NCBI GenBank assembly: GCA_005881175.1 | Contig: VBEN01000021.1 | Location: 1 to 35,649, forward strand | Direction of reading: 5' to 3' | DNA length: 35,649 nucleotides | Source of the DNA: Chloroflexota bacterium | Lineage (GTDB): Bacteria; Chloroflexota; Dormibacteria; CF-121 | Part shown: piece after piece, positions 15,374 to 23,126 of the stretch | How the letters are laid out: each line of letters starts with the position of its first letter | Numbering within the stretch: the first letter of the stretch is position 1 | Program-made: the position numbers and the translations under genes | Notes under the pieces: generated by a model | Database searches by the model: none | What the model was told of the DNA's origin: nothing | Seen by the model: the letters and a program-made list of their open reading frames with translations, nothing else

Positions 15374-15388
15374 CAGGGAGGGTTTTTC

Positions 15389-15736
15389 ATGCTTCGATCG
15401 ATCATGATTGCCGCCGCCGCCGCCGGGTTGCTGGCGGCCGGCGCCCTGACCGCCGTGGCGGCCAACTCACACGGCAAACCTGTCAGCGACCTGGCAAGGA
15501 GCACGACGCTTTCCGGCGAAGCAAAGGGTGATGCGGTCAACACGCTGGCCAGCACCAAATCCGATGCGGCGAAAAACCACGCCGATGACACGGAAGACGC
15601 CAGCGAAGACAACGACACGCATGGTGATGCGGTAAGCGCGGTCGCAAAGAGCGACGCGACGGCCGCCCACGAAAACGGTAAGGGCAAAGTCAATCACGGG
15701 GGCGCGGTGTCAGCCGTGGCCCGTAACCACGACTGA
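15389..15736 (+). CDS. Small secreted protein with four GxxVSxxA repeats
   Basis: A 115-residue protein with a signal peptide (basic MLRS, hydrophobic residues 5-24, cleavage likely after AVAA near residue 25). The mature part is highly polar, rich in Asp, Ala, His, Lys and Asn. A degenerate ten-residue motif occurs four times: HGKPVSDLAR (28-37), KGDAVNTLAS (46-55), HGDAVSAVAK (78-87) and HGGAVSAVAR (103-112). No Cys and no lipobox. A related motif occurs once in the other small secreted protein at 19752-20270. Start chosen at ATG 15389 because of the Shine-Dalgarno just upstream. A strong terminator follows. Function unknown. Confidence 0.8.
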   Translation: MLRSIMIAAAAAGLLAAGALTAVAANSHGKPVSDLARSTTLSGEAKGDAVNTLASTKSDAAKNHADDTEDASEDNDTHGDAVSAVAKSDATAAHENGKGKVNHGGAVSAVARNHD

Positions 15737-15751
15737 GGTTCCCTTCCATCG

Positions 15752-15788
15752 GACGGCGGCCCCGGCGGGCCGCCGTCGTTTTGTTTTC
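15752..15788 (+). terminator. Rho-independent terminator
   Basis: A perfect 10-bp GC-rich stem (GACGGCGGCC at 15752-15761 with GGCCGCCGTC at 15768-15777), a 6-base loop and the T-rich tail GTTTTGTTTTC. It ends the small secreted protein gene and borders the stop of the convergent CinA-like gene. Confidence 0.9.
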
Positions 15789-16560
15789 AGCGAAGCGGGG
15801 TGAACTGGCTGATACGGTTGCGAATGGCCGTGATGACGGCGTCGACCCGGTCGACATCAGGCCCGCTTGCCCGCAGGATCAGCTCGCGGGTTTCGGTCTG
15901 CGGATAGGACCCCAGCGACACGTCCGGGTATTCCTGTTCGAGGGCCTGCATCACGTCGTGGAACATGCTCTCCGGGGCGAGCCGGTAATGAAGCTCGCGG
16001 ACGACGTCGCCGTGACCGCCAGACAGAAATCGGATCTCGATGTCCTCGTAGATCGATCGGAGCTCGTGCGGCACGCCCGGTAACGCGAACAGGTAGCGGC
16101 CTTGGTCCAGGTCGAACGCGAGTCCGGGCGCCATGCCGGCGCCGTTTCGGATCAGCTGCGCGCCCGCGGGCAGCATCGCCATTTTTCGGTTCCCTGCATT
16201 CAGCTCCGCAGTACCCCGGCGCGCGGCCATGTTGAGAACAAACATCAGGTCCTGCATCGCGGCGCCCACGTCCCGCCGGTACACGAGCGGCTGATTCAGG
16301 GCGCGCCCCAGCGCCACGTACGTCCGATCATCGGGGGTTGGGCCAAGCCCACCACACACGAAGATGCGCGCAATGTCTGGACGGGCCGCGTCGTCACGGA
16401 TCGCGGCGACGATGTCGGCGTCGATGTCCCCCACGGTGGTCATCAAGCGCACCGGGTACCCGACGTGAAACAGTCGCCCGGCGAGCCAGTTGGAGTTGGT
16501 ATCGACGGTAAAGCCGCGAAGAATCTCGTTCCCCACGACGATGATGCTCGACTGCGGCAT
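15787..16560 (-). CDS. Stand-alone CinA N-terminal (MoCF-type) domain protein
   Basis: A 257-residue protein matching the N-terminal MoCF-biosynthesis-like domain of CinA. SIIVVGNEILRGFTVDTNSNWLA opens the domain, VCGGLGPTPDDRT is the signature loop, FALPGVPHELRSIY follows, and a C-terminal alpha/beta part (SLGSYPQTE, ELILRASGPD) completes it. Full CinA proteins carry a second, C-terminal nicotinamide-nucleotide amidase domain; that is missing. The N-terminal domain in CinA has ADP-ribose/CoA-ester pyrophosphatase-type activity in some species. I use ATG 16560, which puts CATTAT 13 to 8 bases upstream; ATG 16587 would overlap the divergent gene. Confidence 0.85.
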   Translation of the reverse strand: MPQSSIIVVGNEILRGFTVDTNSNWLAGRLFHVGYPVRLMTTVGDIDADIVAAIRDDAARPDIARIFVCGGLGPTPDDRTYVALGRALNQPLVYRRDVGAAMQDLMFVLNMAARRGTAELNAGNRKMAMLPAGAQLIRNGAGMAPGLAFDLDQGRYLFALPGVPHELRSIYEDIEIRFLSGGHGDVVRELHYRLAPESMFHDVMQALEQEYPDVSLGSYPQTETRELILRASGPDVDRVDAVITAIRNRISQFTPLR

Positions 16561-16566
16561 GCGCCC

Positions 16567-16573
16567 CATAATG
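16567..16573. promoter_or_regulatory. Shared symmetric -10 box of two divergent leaderless genes
   Basis: The heptamer CATAATG reads CATAAT on the plus strand, 13 to 8 bases before ATG 16580, and CATTAT on the minus strand, 13 to 8 bases before ATG 16560. The two starts are 20 bp apart and symmetric about the same box, leaving no room for two separate promoters. Confidence 0.6.
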
Positions 16574-16579
16574 ACACCA

Positions 16580-17209
16580 ATGCCCAAATCCGCTTACGAA
16601 CGCAGCAAGGGCGTCGAGACCGTCAGCTGGCGCGAGTTTCCTCTTGGCAAAGGCATCGCGCTCGCCATTCTCGATGAGTCCGCGGCGGCGGCGCGCCAGC
16701 TGAAAGGCCAGCGATTGCTCGACGTGCTGGATGAAGCCGCTGGACTTCCGCCTTGCAAACTGACTGTGGCGGATCGTCCCCAGCGTCACCGCACGCGCGG
16801 CGGTCGGCTCGAGCTGAAAACCTACGGCTACTACCGGATTGCCTGGGAGTCGGCGCCGCAGCGCGGCACCATCCGGATCTACAACCTGACCGCCATCCGG
16901 CAGCAGGTGCTCGCCCCCAAGGTCTTTCTCGAGACGCTGCTGCACGAGTGGGTCCATCACTATGACTTCACCGGTCTTCAGCTCGACCGCTCGCCCCACA
17001 CCTCGGGGTTCTTCGCTCGTATCCGCGATCTCGCGGAGACGCTGGGGGTTGGCTTCGTTACCCCGCCCAAGCGGGATGTTGCGCCGAGCGCCATGCTGGC
17101 TGACGATGTCGAGATCGCCCGGCCCGATGCGCTTCGACCGGGCGGCGCCCCGCCGCCACAGTGGATTCGCGACCAGGTGCTGGCACTCTTCGGCCATCGG
17201 CCGAAGTAG
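16580..17209 (+). CDS. Putative zinc metalloprotease-like protein (HEWVH)
   Basis: A 209-residue soluble protein. FLETLLHEWVHHYDF contains an HExxH zinc site on a helix, and SPHTSGFFARIRDL some 15-20 residues later could supply the third ligand, as in SprT/WSS-like minigluzincins. Upstream there is a beta-rich segment (LELKTYGYYRIAWE, GTIRIYNLTAI) that would precede the active-site helix, as in that class. No signal peptide. I do not recognise an exact family, and substrate is unknown. A longer frame upstream (to 16490) is antisense to the CinA-like gene and is rejected in favour of ATG 16580, which has the shared -10 box. Confidence 0.7.
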   Translation: MPKSAYERSKGVETVSWREFPLGKGIALAILDESAAAARQLKGQRLLDVLDEAAGLPPCKLTVADRPQRHRTRGGRLELKTYGYYRIAWESAPQRGTIRIYNLTAIRQQVLAPKVFLETLLHEWVHHYDFTGLQLDRSPHTSGFFARIRDLAETLGVGFVTPPKRDVAPSAMLADDVEIARPDALRPGGAPPPQWIRDQVLALFGHRPK

Positions 17210-17230
17210 CCGGTTCCGAAACTCGAACGC

Positions 17231-17236
17231 TACAAT
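17231..17236 (+). promoter_or_regulatory. -10 box TACAAT for hppA
   Basis: TACAAT predicts a start near 17243, giving a leader of about 40 bases that contains AGGAAGGGAG at 17262-17271. Unlike its neighbours this gene appears to have a conventional leader with a Shine-Dalgarno. Confidence 0.5.
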
Positions 17237-17281
17237 ATCGCGGGCGCGCAACCGCCACACTGAGGAAGGGAGAAGCTAAAC

Positions 17282-19342
17282 CTGTTCGTCGCGGCTGCGA
17301 TTAGCATCGACGATTCGTCGGTGACGGCTGTCCTGGCGCTGGTCAGCGTCGCGGCGTTGATCGCGTTGGCCTACGGCGGGCTGCTGACCCGCTGGGTGCT
17401 GGCGGCCAACCCGGGCAACGAGACGATGGCGCGGATCGCTCGGGCCATCCAGGAGGGAGCGGCCGCATACCTCAATCGCCAGTACACGACGATCGCCGCG
17501 ATCGGTGTCGTCCTGGCACTGGTCATCACCTTCGCCATCAACTGGGAAACGGGGGTTCTCTACGCGGTCGGCGCCGGGTGCTCGGCGCTCGCCGGTTACG
17601 TGGGCATGAACGTGTCGGTCCGCGCCAACGTCAGGACGGCGCAGGCGGCGACGGGCGGGCTCGACAAGGCCCTCCGGCTTGCGTTTCGGGGCGGCGCCGT
17701 TACCGGCCTGTTCGTCGTGGGCCTCGGGTTGCTGGGGGTGGCCGTTGCCTACTGGATCTTTCGGAAACCGGAGTCCCTCGTCGGGTTGGCGTTCGGCGCC
17801 AGCCTGATCAGCGTCTTCGCCCGCCTCGGTGGCGGCATCTACACCAAGGCGGCCGACGTGGGCGCCGACCTGGTAGGCAAGGTCGAGGCCGGCATTCCCG
17901 AGGACGATCCACGCAACCCTGCTGTGATCGCGGACAACGTCGGCGACAACGTGGGCGACTGCGCCGGCATGGCCGCCGACCTGTTCGAGACCTACGCCGT
18001 GACGGCGATCGCCGCGATGCTGCTGGGCAGCCTGCTGTTTCCGGGCCAGGTGCGCTTCGTGCTCTACCCGCTGATCCTGGGCGCGATCTCCATCATCGCG
18101 ACCGTGATTGGCACGTTCTTCGTCCGGCTCGGCCGGAGTACCTGGATCATGGGCGCTCTCTACCGGGGCCTGGCGGTCAGCGCCGTGCTGGCGCTGGCCG
18201 GATTCCTCGCGGCGACGCTCCTGATCGGTTTGAACATCAATCTCTTCTGGGCGGCCGTGACGGGAGTCGTCGTCACCATCGCGCTGGTCGCCATCACCGA
18301 GTTCTTCACCAGCGCCGACTATCCGCCGGTCCGCCTGATCGCGCGCGCCTCGACCACCGGCGCCGCGACGAACATCATCGCCGGACAGGCCATCGGCATG
18401 ATCAGCACGGCGCTGCCGGTGCTCGTCATTGGCGCGGGCATCCTGGTCTCGTACTTTCTGAACCAGCAGCCGTCGGCCGGCAACTTCGGTCTTTACGGCG
18501 TGGCGATCGCCGCCATGGCGATGCTGTCGATGACCGGCATCATCGTGGCCATCGACGCCTACGGCCCGATCACGGACAATGCCGGCGGCATCGCTGAGAT
18601 GGCCAACTTGCCGGAGTCCGTCCGCAAGATCACCGATCCCCTGGACGCGGTGGGCAACACGACGAAGGCCGTCACCAAGGGCTACGCGATCGGATCGGCG
18701 GGCCTGGCTGCGCTGGTGCTGTTCTCGTCGTATACACAGGAAGTCAGCAGGGGAAGCGACGTCCCTGTGGGCTTCAGCCTGACGGATCCGCTGGTCATTG
18801 TCGGCCTCTTCTTCGGCGGCATCCTGCCGTTTCTGTTTGGCTCGTTAAGCATGCTGGCCGTGGGTCGCGCCGCCGGCCAGGTCGTCGTCGAGGTCCGCCG
18901 CCAGTTCCGGGAGATCCCGGGCCTGATGGAGGGGACCGCGCAGCCAGAGTACGGAAAGGCGGTTGACCTCGTCACCCGCTCCGCGCAGCGCGAGATGATC
19001 ATCCCCGGTCTGATCCCGGTGGCGGCGCCACTGCTGATCGGCTTCGTCCTTGGGCCCAGGGCGCTGGGCGGCCTGCTGATTGGCAGCATCGTAACCGGCA
19101 TCTTTCTGGCGATTCAGATGACCTCGGGCGGTGGCGCCTGGGACAACGCGAAGAAATACATCGAGGACGGCCACTACGGCGGGAAGGGCACCGAGACGCA
19201 CGCCGCCGCCGTTACCGGCGACACCGTGGGCGACCCGAACAAGGACACGGCCGGGCCGGCGATCAACCCCATGATCAAAGTGGTCAACATCATTGCCATC
19301 CTGATCGCGCCCATGATAGCCGTGCACTCGCTCATTCGCTAA
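17282..19342 (+). CDS. hppA: Membrane-bound proton-translocating pyrophosphatase, K+-independent type
   Basis: About 673-686 residues with about 16 transmembrane helices. It couples hydrolysis of pyrophosphate to H+ pumping across the membrane. Substrate motifs are intact: [40 protein letters not shown], and near the end a second acidic site ([18 protein letters not shown]). The type-determining position is Lys in [10 protein letters not shown] (codon 18665-18667), the residue of K+-independent H+-PPases; K+-dependent forms have Ala. The start is uncertain. GTG 17321 has no Shine-Dalgarno, whereas the in-frame CTG 17282 follows AGGAAGGGAG at good spacing and has an in-frame stop (17261) just before it. 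I list the CTG start as the more likely. Confidence 0.92.
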   Translation: MFVAAAISIDDSSVTAVLALVSVAALIALAYGGLLTRWVLAANPGNETMARIARAIQEGAAAYLNRQYTTIAAIGVVLALVITFAINWETGVLYAVGAGCSALAGYVGMNVSVRANVRTAQAATGGLDKALRLAFRGGAVTGLFVVGLGLLGVAVAYWIFRKPESLVGLAFGASLISVFARLGGGIYTKAADVGADLVGKVEAGIPEDDPRNPAVIADNVGDNVGDCAGMAADLFETYAVTAIAAMLLGSLLFPGQVRFVLYPLILGAISIIATVIGTFFVRLGRSTWIMGALYRGLAVSAVLALAGFLAATLLIGLNINLFWAAVTGVVVTIALVAITEFFTSADYPPVRLIARASTTGAATNIIAGQAIGMISTALPVLVIGAGILVSYFLNQQPSAGNFGLYGVAIAAMAMLSMTGIIVAIDAYGPITDNAGGIAEMANLPESVRKITDPLDAVGNTTKAVTKGYAIGSAGLAALVLFSSYTQEVSRGSDVPVGFSLTDPLVIVGLFFGGILPFLFGSLSMLAVGRAAGQVVVEVRRQFREIPGLMEGTAQPEYGKAVDLVTRSAQREMIIPGLIPVAAPLLIGFVLGPRALGGLLIGSIVTGIFLAIQMTSGGGAWDNAKKYIEDGHYGGKGTETHAAAVTGDTVGDPNKDTAGPAINPMIKVVNIIAILIAPMIAVHSLIR

Positions 19343-19370
19343 CCACGCTTGCGCGTGGCTAGACTTATTT
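19343..19370 (+). terminator. Weak terminator-like hairpin after hppA
   Basis: CCACGC (19343-19348) pairs with GCGTGG (19353-19358) around the loop TTGC, followed by CTAGACTTATTT. The T-richness is modest. The tail doubles as the -10 box of the next gene. Confidence 0.4.
19360..19365 (+). promoter_or_regulatory. -10 box TAGACT, leaderless start
   Basis: TAGACT (TAnnnT type) lies exactly 12 to 7 bases before ATG 19372. No Shine-Dalgarno is present. Confidence 0.5.
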
Positions 19371-19371
19371 C

Positions 19372-19713
19372 ATGGACGAGTACTTGCTCGAGATCAACGA
19401 TCTGCGCCGCCGGATCGCGAAGCTGAAGTCTGAGCGGGCGTCGCTCACCATCATCGAGGAGCTGGAAGCGCAGCTAAGGATTCTCAAGGCGATCTACGAC
19501 TCCGCGGGAGGGCTGTTTGCGGCCGGCGAGAACGACCGCCGGCTGCGGGCCAGTTTCCGTGAGCGCGAGCTCGGCGACTGGACCTTTGACAACGTCTACG
19601 CCTATGTCTACGAGCAGGCGGTGGCTCTCGAGCCTGAAGGCCACGATCTGGCGACGCTCATCTGGCATTACGACTACTCAGCGCCGCTGCTCAGCGCGGT
19701 TTCGGTCAAATAA
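19372..19713 (+). CDS. Small hypothetical protein with N-terminal coiled coil
   Basis: A 113-residue soluble protein. Residues 1-40 are a heptad-like coiled coil (LLEINDLRRRIAKLKSERAS, then ELEAQLRILKAIY). The rest is acidic with several aromatics (DWTFDNVYAYVYEQA, LIWHYDYSAPLL). No recognised family. It is probably an independent unit with its own leaderless promoter after hppA. The stop codon touches the hairpin that terminates the convergent gene. Confidence 0.65.
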   Translation: MDEYLLEINDLRRRIAKLKSERASLTIIEELEAQLRILKAIYDSAGGLFAAGENDRRLRASFRERELGDWTFDNVYAYVYEQAVALEPEGHDLATLIWHYDYSAPLLSAVSVK

Positions 19714-19738
19714 AAAGGGCTCCCAGCGGGGAGCCCTT
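19706..19738 (-). terminator. Rho-independent terminator of the secreted His-rich protein gene
   Basis: AAGGGCTCCC (19715-19724) and GGGAGCCCTT (19729-19738) form a perfect 10-bp stem with loop AGCG. On the minus strand the stem is followed by TTTTTATTT, the expected U-run. On the plus strand the preceding A-run pairs with little, so it is mainly a minus-strand terminator, though the stem may also protect the plus transcript. Confidence 0.85.
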
Positions 19739-19751
19739 GGTGCGTTCTAGC

Positions 19752-20270
19752 TTAGTCGGCGACGTGCCTGCCGTGGCCGTAACCATGACCGTGTCCGTGC
19801 GATGTGCCGGACTGCGAATCCGTTGAGTCGCTGTCCGACTCGGTCGCGTCCGACTCGGTCGCGTCCGAGGTCTCGGTCTTGGCGCTGTCAGTCTTCGTTG
19901 TGGACGTCGGCTGGGTCTTGCACCACGCGTTCGCGCCGCTCATCAGCTTGCCGTGGTAGTTCTTCGAAAGCTTCAGCGAGCTACCCAGCGATCCCTGGGG
20001 CGCCACCGCATAATTCCGATTCTTCGCGAGCCACGAGACGCATTCGCCGGCGTTCTTGAAGCCATTCGCCGGGAGCGTCAGCGCCGCCGCCCCGTTGAGC
20101 GGGACCAGCGTCAGCTGGTTGTCGCCGGTGCCCAGCGTGAACGAGGTCGGATTGTCAACGGTAATCGTGTTGTTCGCGTTCGCGGCGGCATACGCGCCGG
20201 CAGCGCCCAAGGTGAGCGCGCCAGCCGCCAGCCCGGCCGCGATCTTAAGCTTCGCCGTAATCCGAATCAT
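19752..20270 (-). CDS. Secreted protein with GxCVSxxAK motif and acidic plus His-rich tail
   Basis: A 172-residue protein with a signal peptide (basic MIRITAKLK, hydrophobic to about residue 28, cleavage likely in the AYAAA region). A beta-rich part (about 32-70) precedes FKNAGECVSWLAK (71-83), with Cys77 and a second Cys117 that may form a disulfide. From about residue 120 the chain is low-complexity: Ser/Thr/Asp/Glu-rich with a DATES unit repeated, then HGHGHGYGHGRH, a likely metal-binding tail. AAGGAGG (20283-20289 on the complement) precedes the start. I do not recognise a characterised family; extracellular metal or surface binding is inferred from composition. Confidence 0.8.
   Translation of the reverse strand: MIRITAKLKIAAGLAAGALTLGAAGAYAAANANNTITVDNPTSFTLGTGDNQLTLVPLNGAAALTLPANGFKNAGECVSWLAKNRNYAVAPQGSLGSSLKLSKNYHGKLMSGANAWCKTQPTSTTKTDSAKTETSDATESDATESDSDSTDSQSGTSHGHGHGYGHGRHVAD
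19837..19866 (-). repeat. Perfect 15-bp tandem duplication
   Basis: GACTCGGTCGCGTCC occurs twice in direct tandem (19837-19851 and 19852-19866), encoding the repeated Asp-Ala-Thr-Glu-Ser in the acidic tail of the secreted protein. In frame, so probably a site of length variation. Confidence 0.85.
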
Positions 20271-20417
20271 TTCTTATCAGGTCCTCCTTGAATGAGATCC
20301 GAGACCTGCTTACTAGAACGCGCGCTGCCGCCAGCCACATATGAAAACGGCCGCGTCGTTACAGGCGAACCGGCCAGGTCTTTCCTTTCCGTAACAGAAT
20401 GATCACGGCGGCGCGCG

Positions 20418-20423
20418 TATTCT
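20418..20423 (+). promoter_or_regulatory. -10 box TATTCT
   Basis: TATTCT lies 16 to 11 bases before GTG 20434, predicting a leader of only about four bases. The remaining 150 bp between the divergent genes show no other strong signal. Confidence 0.4.
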
Positions 20424-20433
20424 GAAGCGGACC

Positions 20434-22008
20434 GTGCGCTCCGAGATCGAACTCGCTGGCGTTCCTACCAGGCCCGCTGCAGCCGCCCAGTGGCGCCCGC
20501 AGCTGCTGCTGCCGCTTGCGTTCACGGGCGGCCTCGCCAGCCTGGGCATCGAGTTCGCGGCGGCTCGGCTGCTTGCCCCCTTCTTCGGGCAGTCGCTCTT
20601 CATCTGGGGGACCCTGATCGGAATGATCCTGATCTACCTGACGATCGGCTACTATGTCGGCGGCCGGCTGGCCGATCATCGCCCGGACGCTCGGCTGCTG
20701 TATCAAATCGCCGCCGCGGCCGCGCTGCTCACGGCGGCCATCCCGATCGTCTCCCGGCCGATCCTGTCGCTGGCGCAAACCGGCTTTACCCAGCTCTCGG
20801 TAGGCCTGGTGCTGGGCTCGCTGATCTCGGTCATCGTCCTGTTCGCGGCGCCCGTGATCCTGCTGGGAATGGTCTCGCCCTTCGTGATCCGGCTCCGCAT
20901 CCGCCAGCTCGAGACCGCCGGCAACGCGGCCGGCGCCGTCTACGCGCTGTCCACCCTGGGCAGCATCCTGGGAACCTTCATCCCGGTGTTCTGGCTGATT
21001 CCCACATTTGGGACCCGACCAACGATCTTCATCCTGGCGTTTGCACTCGGCGCGATCTCGGCGGCGGGTCTCCTGGGCGGCGGCCGCCGCCGGCTCTACC
21101 TGCTTCTCCCGGTCGTGATCGCGGTGTTGGCACTATTCGCTGGCGGGTCTATCCGGGCGGCGGCGTACGGCGCCCGGCTCTACGAAGCAGAGTCGGCCTA
21201 CAACTACATCCAGGTCGTCAAAGTGGGGAACGAGACCCAGCTCGTGCTCAACGAAGGGCAGGCGGTGCATTCCGTCTACGACCCGACCTCCGAGTACACC
21301 CATGCCTACTGGGACGAGGTGCTGCTGGCGCGCTATTTCGGATCCGGACAGGCGCCCAGGCGCGTGGCGGTCGTCGGCCTCGCTGGCGGGACCATCGCCC
21401 GCGAGCTGACGGCGATTGAGGGTCCGGTCAGCATCGATGGCGTCGAGCTGGATCCCAAGATCGTCGAGGTCGGCCGCAAGTACTTCGCGATGACGGAGCC
21501 GAACCTGCGGGTCACCGTGGCCGATGGGCGCTACTGGATGGCCACCCAGGCCGGCAAGTATGACTTGATCCTGGTCGACGCCTACCGGCAGCCCTACATC
21601 CCGTTCTACCTGACAACGAAAGAATTCTTCGAAAATGCTCGGCAACACCTTGCCCCTGATGGGGTGCTGGCGGTGAACGTCGGCCGCACCGAGACGGACT
21701 ACCGGCTCGTCGAGGCCCTTTCCGGCACCCTGACCGCGGTCTTTCCGAAGACGTTTGTCATCGACGCCACCGGGCGCTTCAACAACAGCGTGGTATTCGC
21801 CACCGACGCGCCCGCCTCGCTGGAATTGTTCCGTGCCCGCGCGGAGGCAGAGACGAATCCCAAGCTGCAGCCCATCATCAGCGATGCCCTCGCCGCCGGC
21901 AACCTCCGTCAGGCGCATCCGAACGGGATCGTATTCACCGATGACCTGGCGCCGGTGGAACGCCTGATTGATGACATCATCGTGAGTTACGTCAGGACGT
22001 CGAGGTAA
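20434..22008 (+). CDS. Membrane-fused spermidine-synthase-like protein
   Basis: A 524-residue protein starting at GTG. The N-terminal half (about 25-245) has seven or so hydrophobic helices; the C-terminal half (about 255-500) is a spermidine-synthase-like methyltransferase fold. The cofactor segment is VAVVGLAGGTIARELT, then DGVELDPKIVEVGRKYF with the acidic residue that binds the ribose, and DLILVDAYRQPYIPFYLTT. In true aminopropyltransferases that last loop carries the catalytic Asp in a D-[ST]-x-D context; here it is DAYRQPY. Polyamine synthesis is therefore doubtful and the reaction is unknown. Fused proteins of this architecture are widespread but poorly characterised. Confidence 0.85.
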   Translation: MRSEIELAGVPTRPAAAAQWRPQLLLPLAFTGGLASLGIEFAAARLLAPFFGQSLFIWGTLIGMILIYLTIGYYVGGRLADHRPDARLLYQIAAAAALLTAAIPIVSRPILSLAQTGFTQLSVGLVLGSLISVIVLFAAPVILLGMVSPFVIRLRIRQLETAGNAAGAVYALSTLGSILGTFIPVFWLIPTFGTRPTIFILAFALGAISAAGLLGGGRRRLYLLLPVVIAVLALFAGGSIRAAAYGARLYEAESAYNYIQVVKVGNETQLVLNEGQAVHSVYDPTSEYTHAYWDEVLLARYFGSGQAPRRVAVVGLAGGTIARELTAIEGPVSIDGVELDPKIVEVGRKYFAMTEPNLRVTVADGRYWMATQAGKYDLILVDAYRQPYIPFYLTTKEFFENARQHLAPDGVLAVNVGRTETDYRLVEALSGTLTAVFPKTFVIDATGRFNNSVVFATDAPASLELFRARAEAETNPKLQPIISDALAAGNLRQAHPNGIVFTDDLAPVERLIDDIIVSYVRTSR

Positions 22009-22011
22009 AAT
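22006..22011 (+). promoter_or_regulatory. -10 box TAAAAT, leaderless start
   Basis: TAAAAT lies 13 to 8 bases before ATG 22019 and overlaps the stop of the preceding gene (TAA 22006-22008). Confidence 0.55.
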
Positions 22012-22018
22012 CGATTCG

Positions 22019-23110
22019 ATGGCTGTCACTCAGCTGACTGAAGAGATTGTGCTTACGGCGCTCAGCACGGTGAAGGATCCAGAGCTTCATCGCGGGATGA
22101 TGGAGCTGAAGATGATCCAGGACGTGATCCTGGTCGATCCCCGGACCGTGGCGATGCGCGTGGTGCTGACCACGCCCGCCTGCCCGCTCAAGAACCGGAT
22201 CCACGACGATATCGACGCCGCCCTCGCCACCCTACCCGGGGCGCCGAAGGCAGACATCAAGTGGGACGCTCAGGTCTCGCGCACCGGCTCAATCCCCCAG
22301 AAGCAGCAACTGGAGGGCGTGAAGAACGTCGTGTCGGTTGGCGCCGGGAAGGGTGGCGTCGGAAAGTCCACCTGCGCCGTGAATCTCGCGCTCGCCCTCG
22401 CCCAACTTGGCGCCAGAACCGGTGTCCTGGACGCCGACGTCTACGGGCCGAACGTGCCCATCCTGCTGGGGGCGGAGCACGAAAAGCCGTACGCGCAGAA
22501 CGAAAAGATCATTCCCATCCAGCGCTACGGCATCAAGATCATTTCCATTGCGTTCTTCATCGAGGCCGACAAGCCGGCAATCTGGCGCGGGCCGATGCTC
22601 TCCGGCGCGGTACGGCAGTTTCTGTTCGACGTCAACTGGGGTGAGCTTGACTATCTCGTCGTCGATCTCCCGCCCGGAACCGGAGACGTGCAACTGACGA
22701 TGTCGCAGAGCATCCCGATGACGGGTGCCGTGGTGGTCTCGACGCCGCAGGACGTGTCGACGGCGGACGTCGCCCGCGCCATCCAGATGTTCAACACCCT
22801 GAAAGTGCCGAACCTCGGATTGGTCGAGAACATGAGCTACTTCACCTGCCCGCACTGCGGCGAACGTGAAGATATTTTTGGCCACGGCGGGGCCAGACTG
22901 CTCGCCGACCGCATGAAGATTCCCTTCCTGGGCGAGATCCCTCTGGACCGGAAGATTCGCGAAGGCGGGGGCCCCGGGGTCCCACTGATGGTCAGCGAGC
23001 CGGACTCGCCCTTAGCGGCGGTCTATCGCGAGGTCGCGTCGCAGCTCGCGGCCCAGGTCAGCATCCGCAACTTCAAGCAGGCGAGCGTCATCCCGCTACG
23101 GACAATCTAG
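22019..23110 (+). CDS. mrp: Mrp/NBP35-family Fe-S cluster carrier ATPase
   Basis: A 363-residue cytoplasmic protein. Residues 1-90 form a MIP18-type (DUF59) domain with LTTPACPLK. The P-loop ATPase follows: the deviant Walker A GKGGVGKST (110-118) of the MinD/Mrp group, DADVYGPNVP, and DYLVVDLPPGTGD as Walker B/switch region. YFTCPHCGE supplies the C-x-x-C that binds a bridging [4Fe-4S] cluster in the dimer. The protein carries and transfers Fe-S clusters to apoproteins. Domain order and length are typical (ApbC/Mrp). The gene starts 10 bp after the preceding stop, with its own leaderless -10 box. Confidence 0.95.
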   Translation: MAVTQLTEEIVLTALSTVKDPELHRGMMELKMIQDVILVDPRTVAMRVVLTTPACPLKNRIHDDIDAALATLPGAPKADIKWDAQVSRTGSIPQKQQLEGVKNVVSVGAGKGGVGKSTCAVNLALALAQLGARTGVLDADVYGPNVPILLGAEHEKPYAQNEKIIPIQRYGIKIISIAFFIEADKPAIWRGPMLSGAVRQFLFDVNWGELDYLVVDLPPGTGDVQLTMSQSIPMTGAVVVSTPQDVSTADVARAIQMFNTLKVPNLGLVENMSYFTCPHCGEREDIFGHGGARLLADRMKIPFLGEIPLDRKIREGGGPGVPLMVSEPDSPLAAVYREVASQLAAQVSIRNFKQASVIPLRTI

Positions 23111-23111
23111 A

Positions 23112-23117
23112 TATAGT
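23112..23117 (+). promoter_or_regulatory. -10 box TATAGT
   Basis: TATAGT (5 of 6 to consensus) begins 2 bp after the mrp stop and lies 15 to 10 bases before TTG 23127, so the leader would be two or three bases. Confidence 0.45.
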
Positions 23118-23126
23118 TCGTACTCG

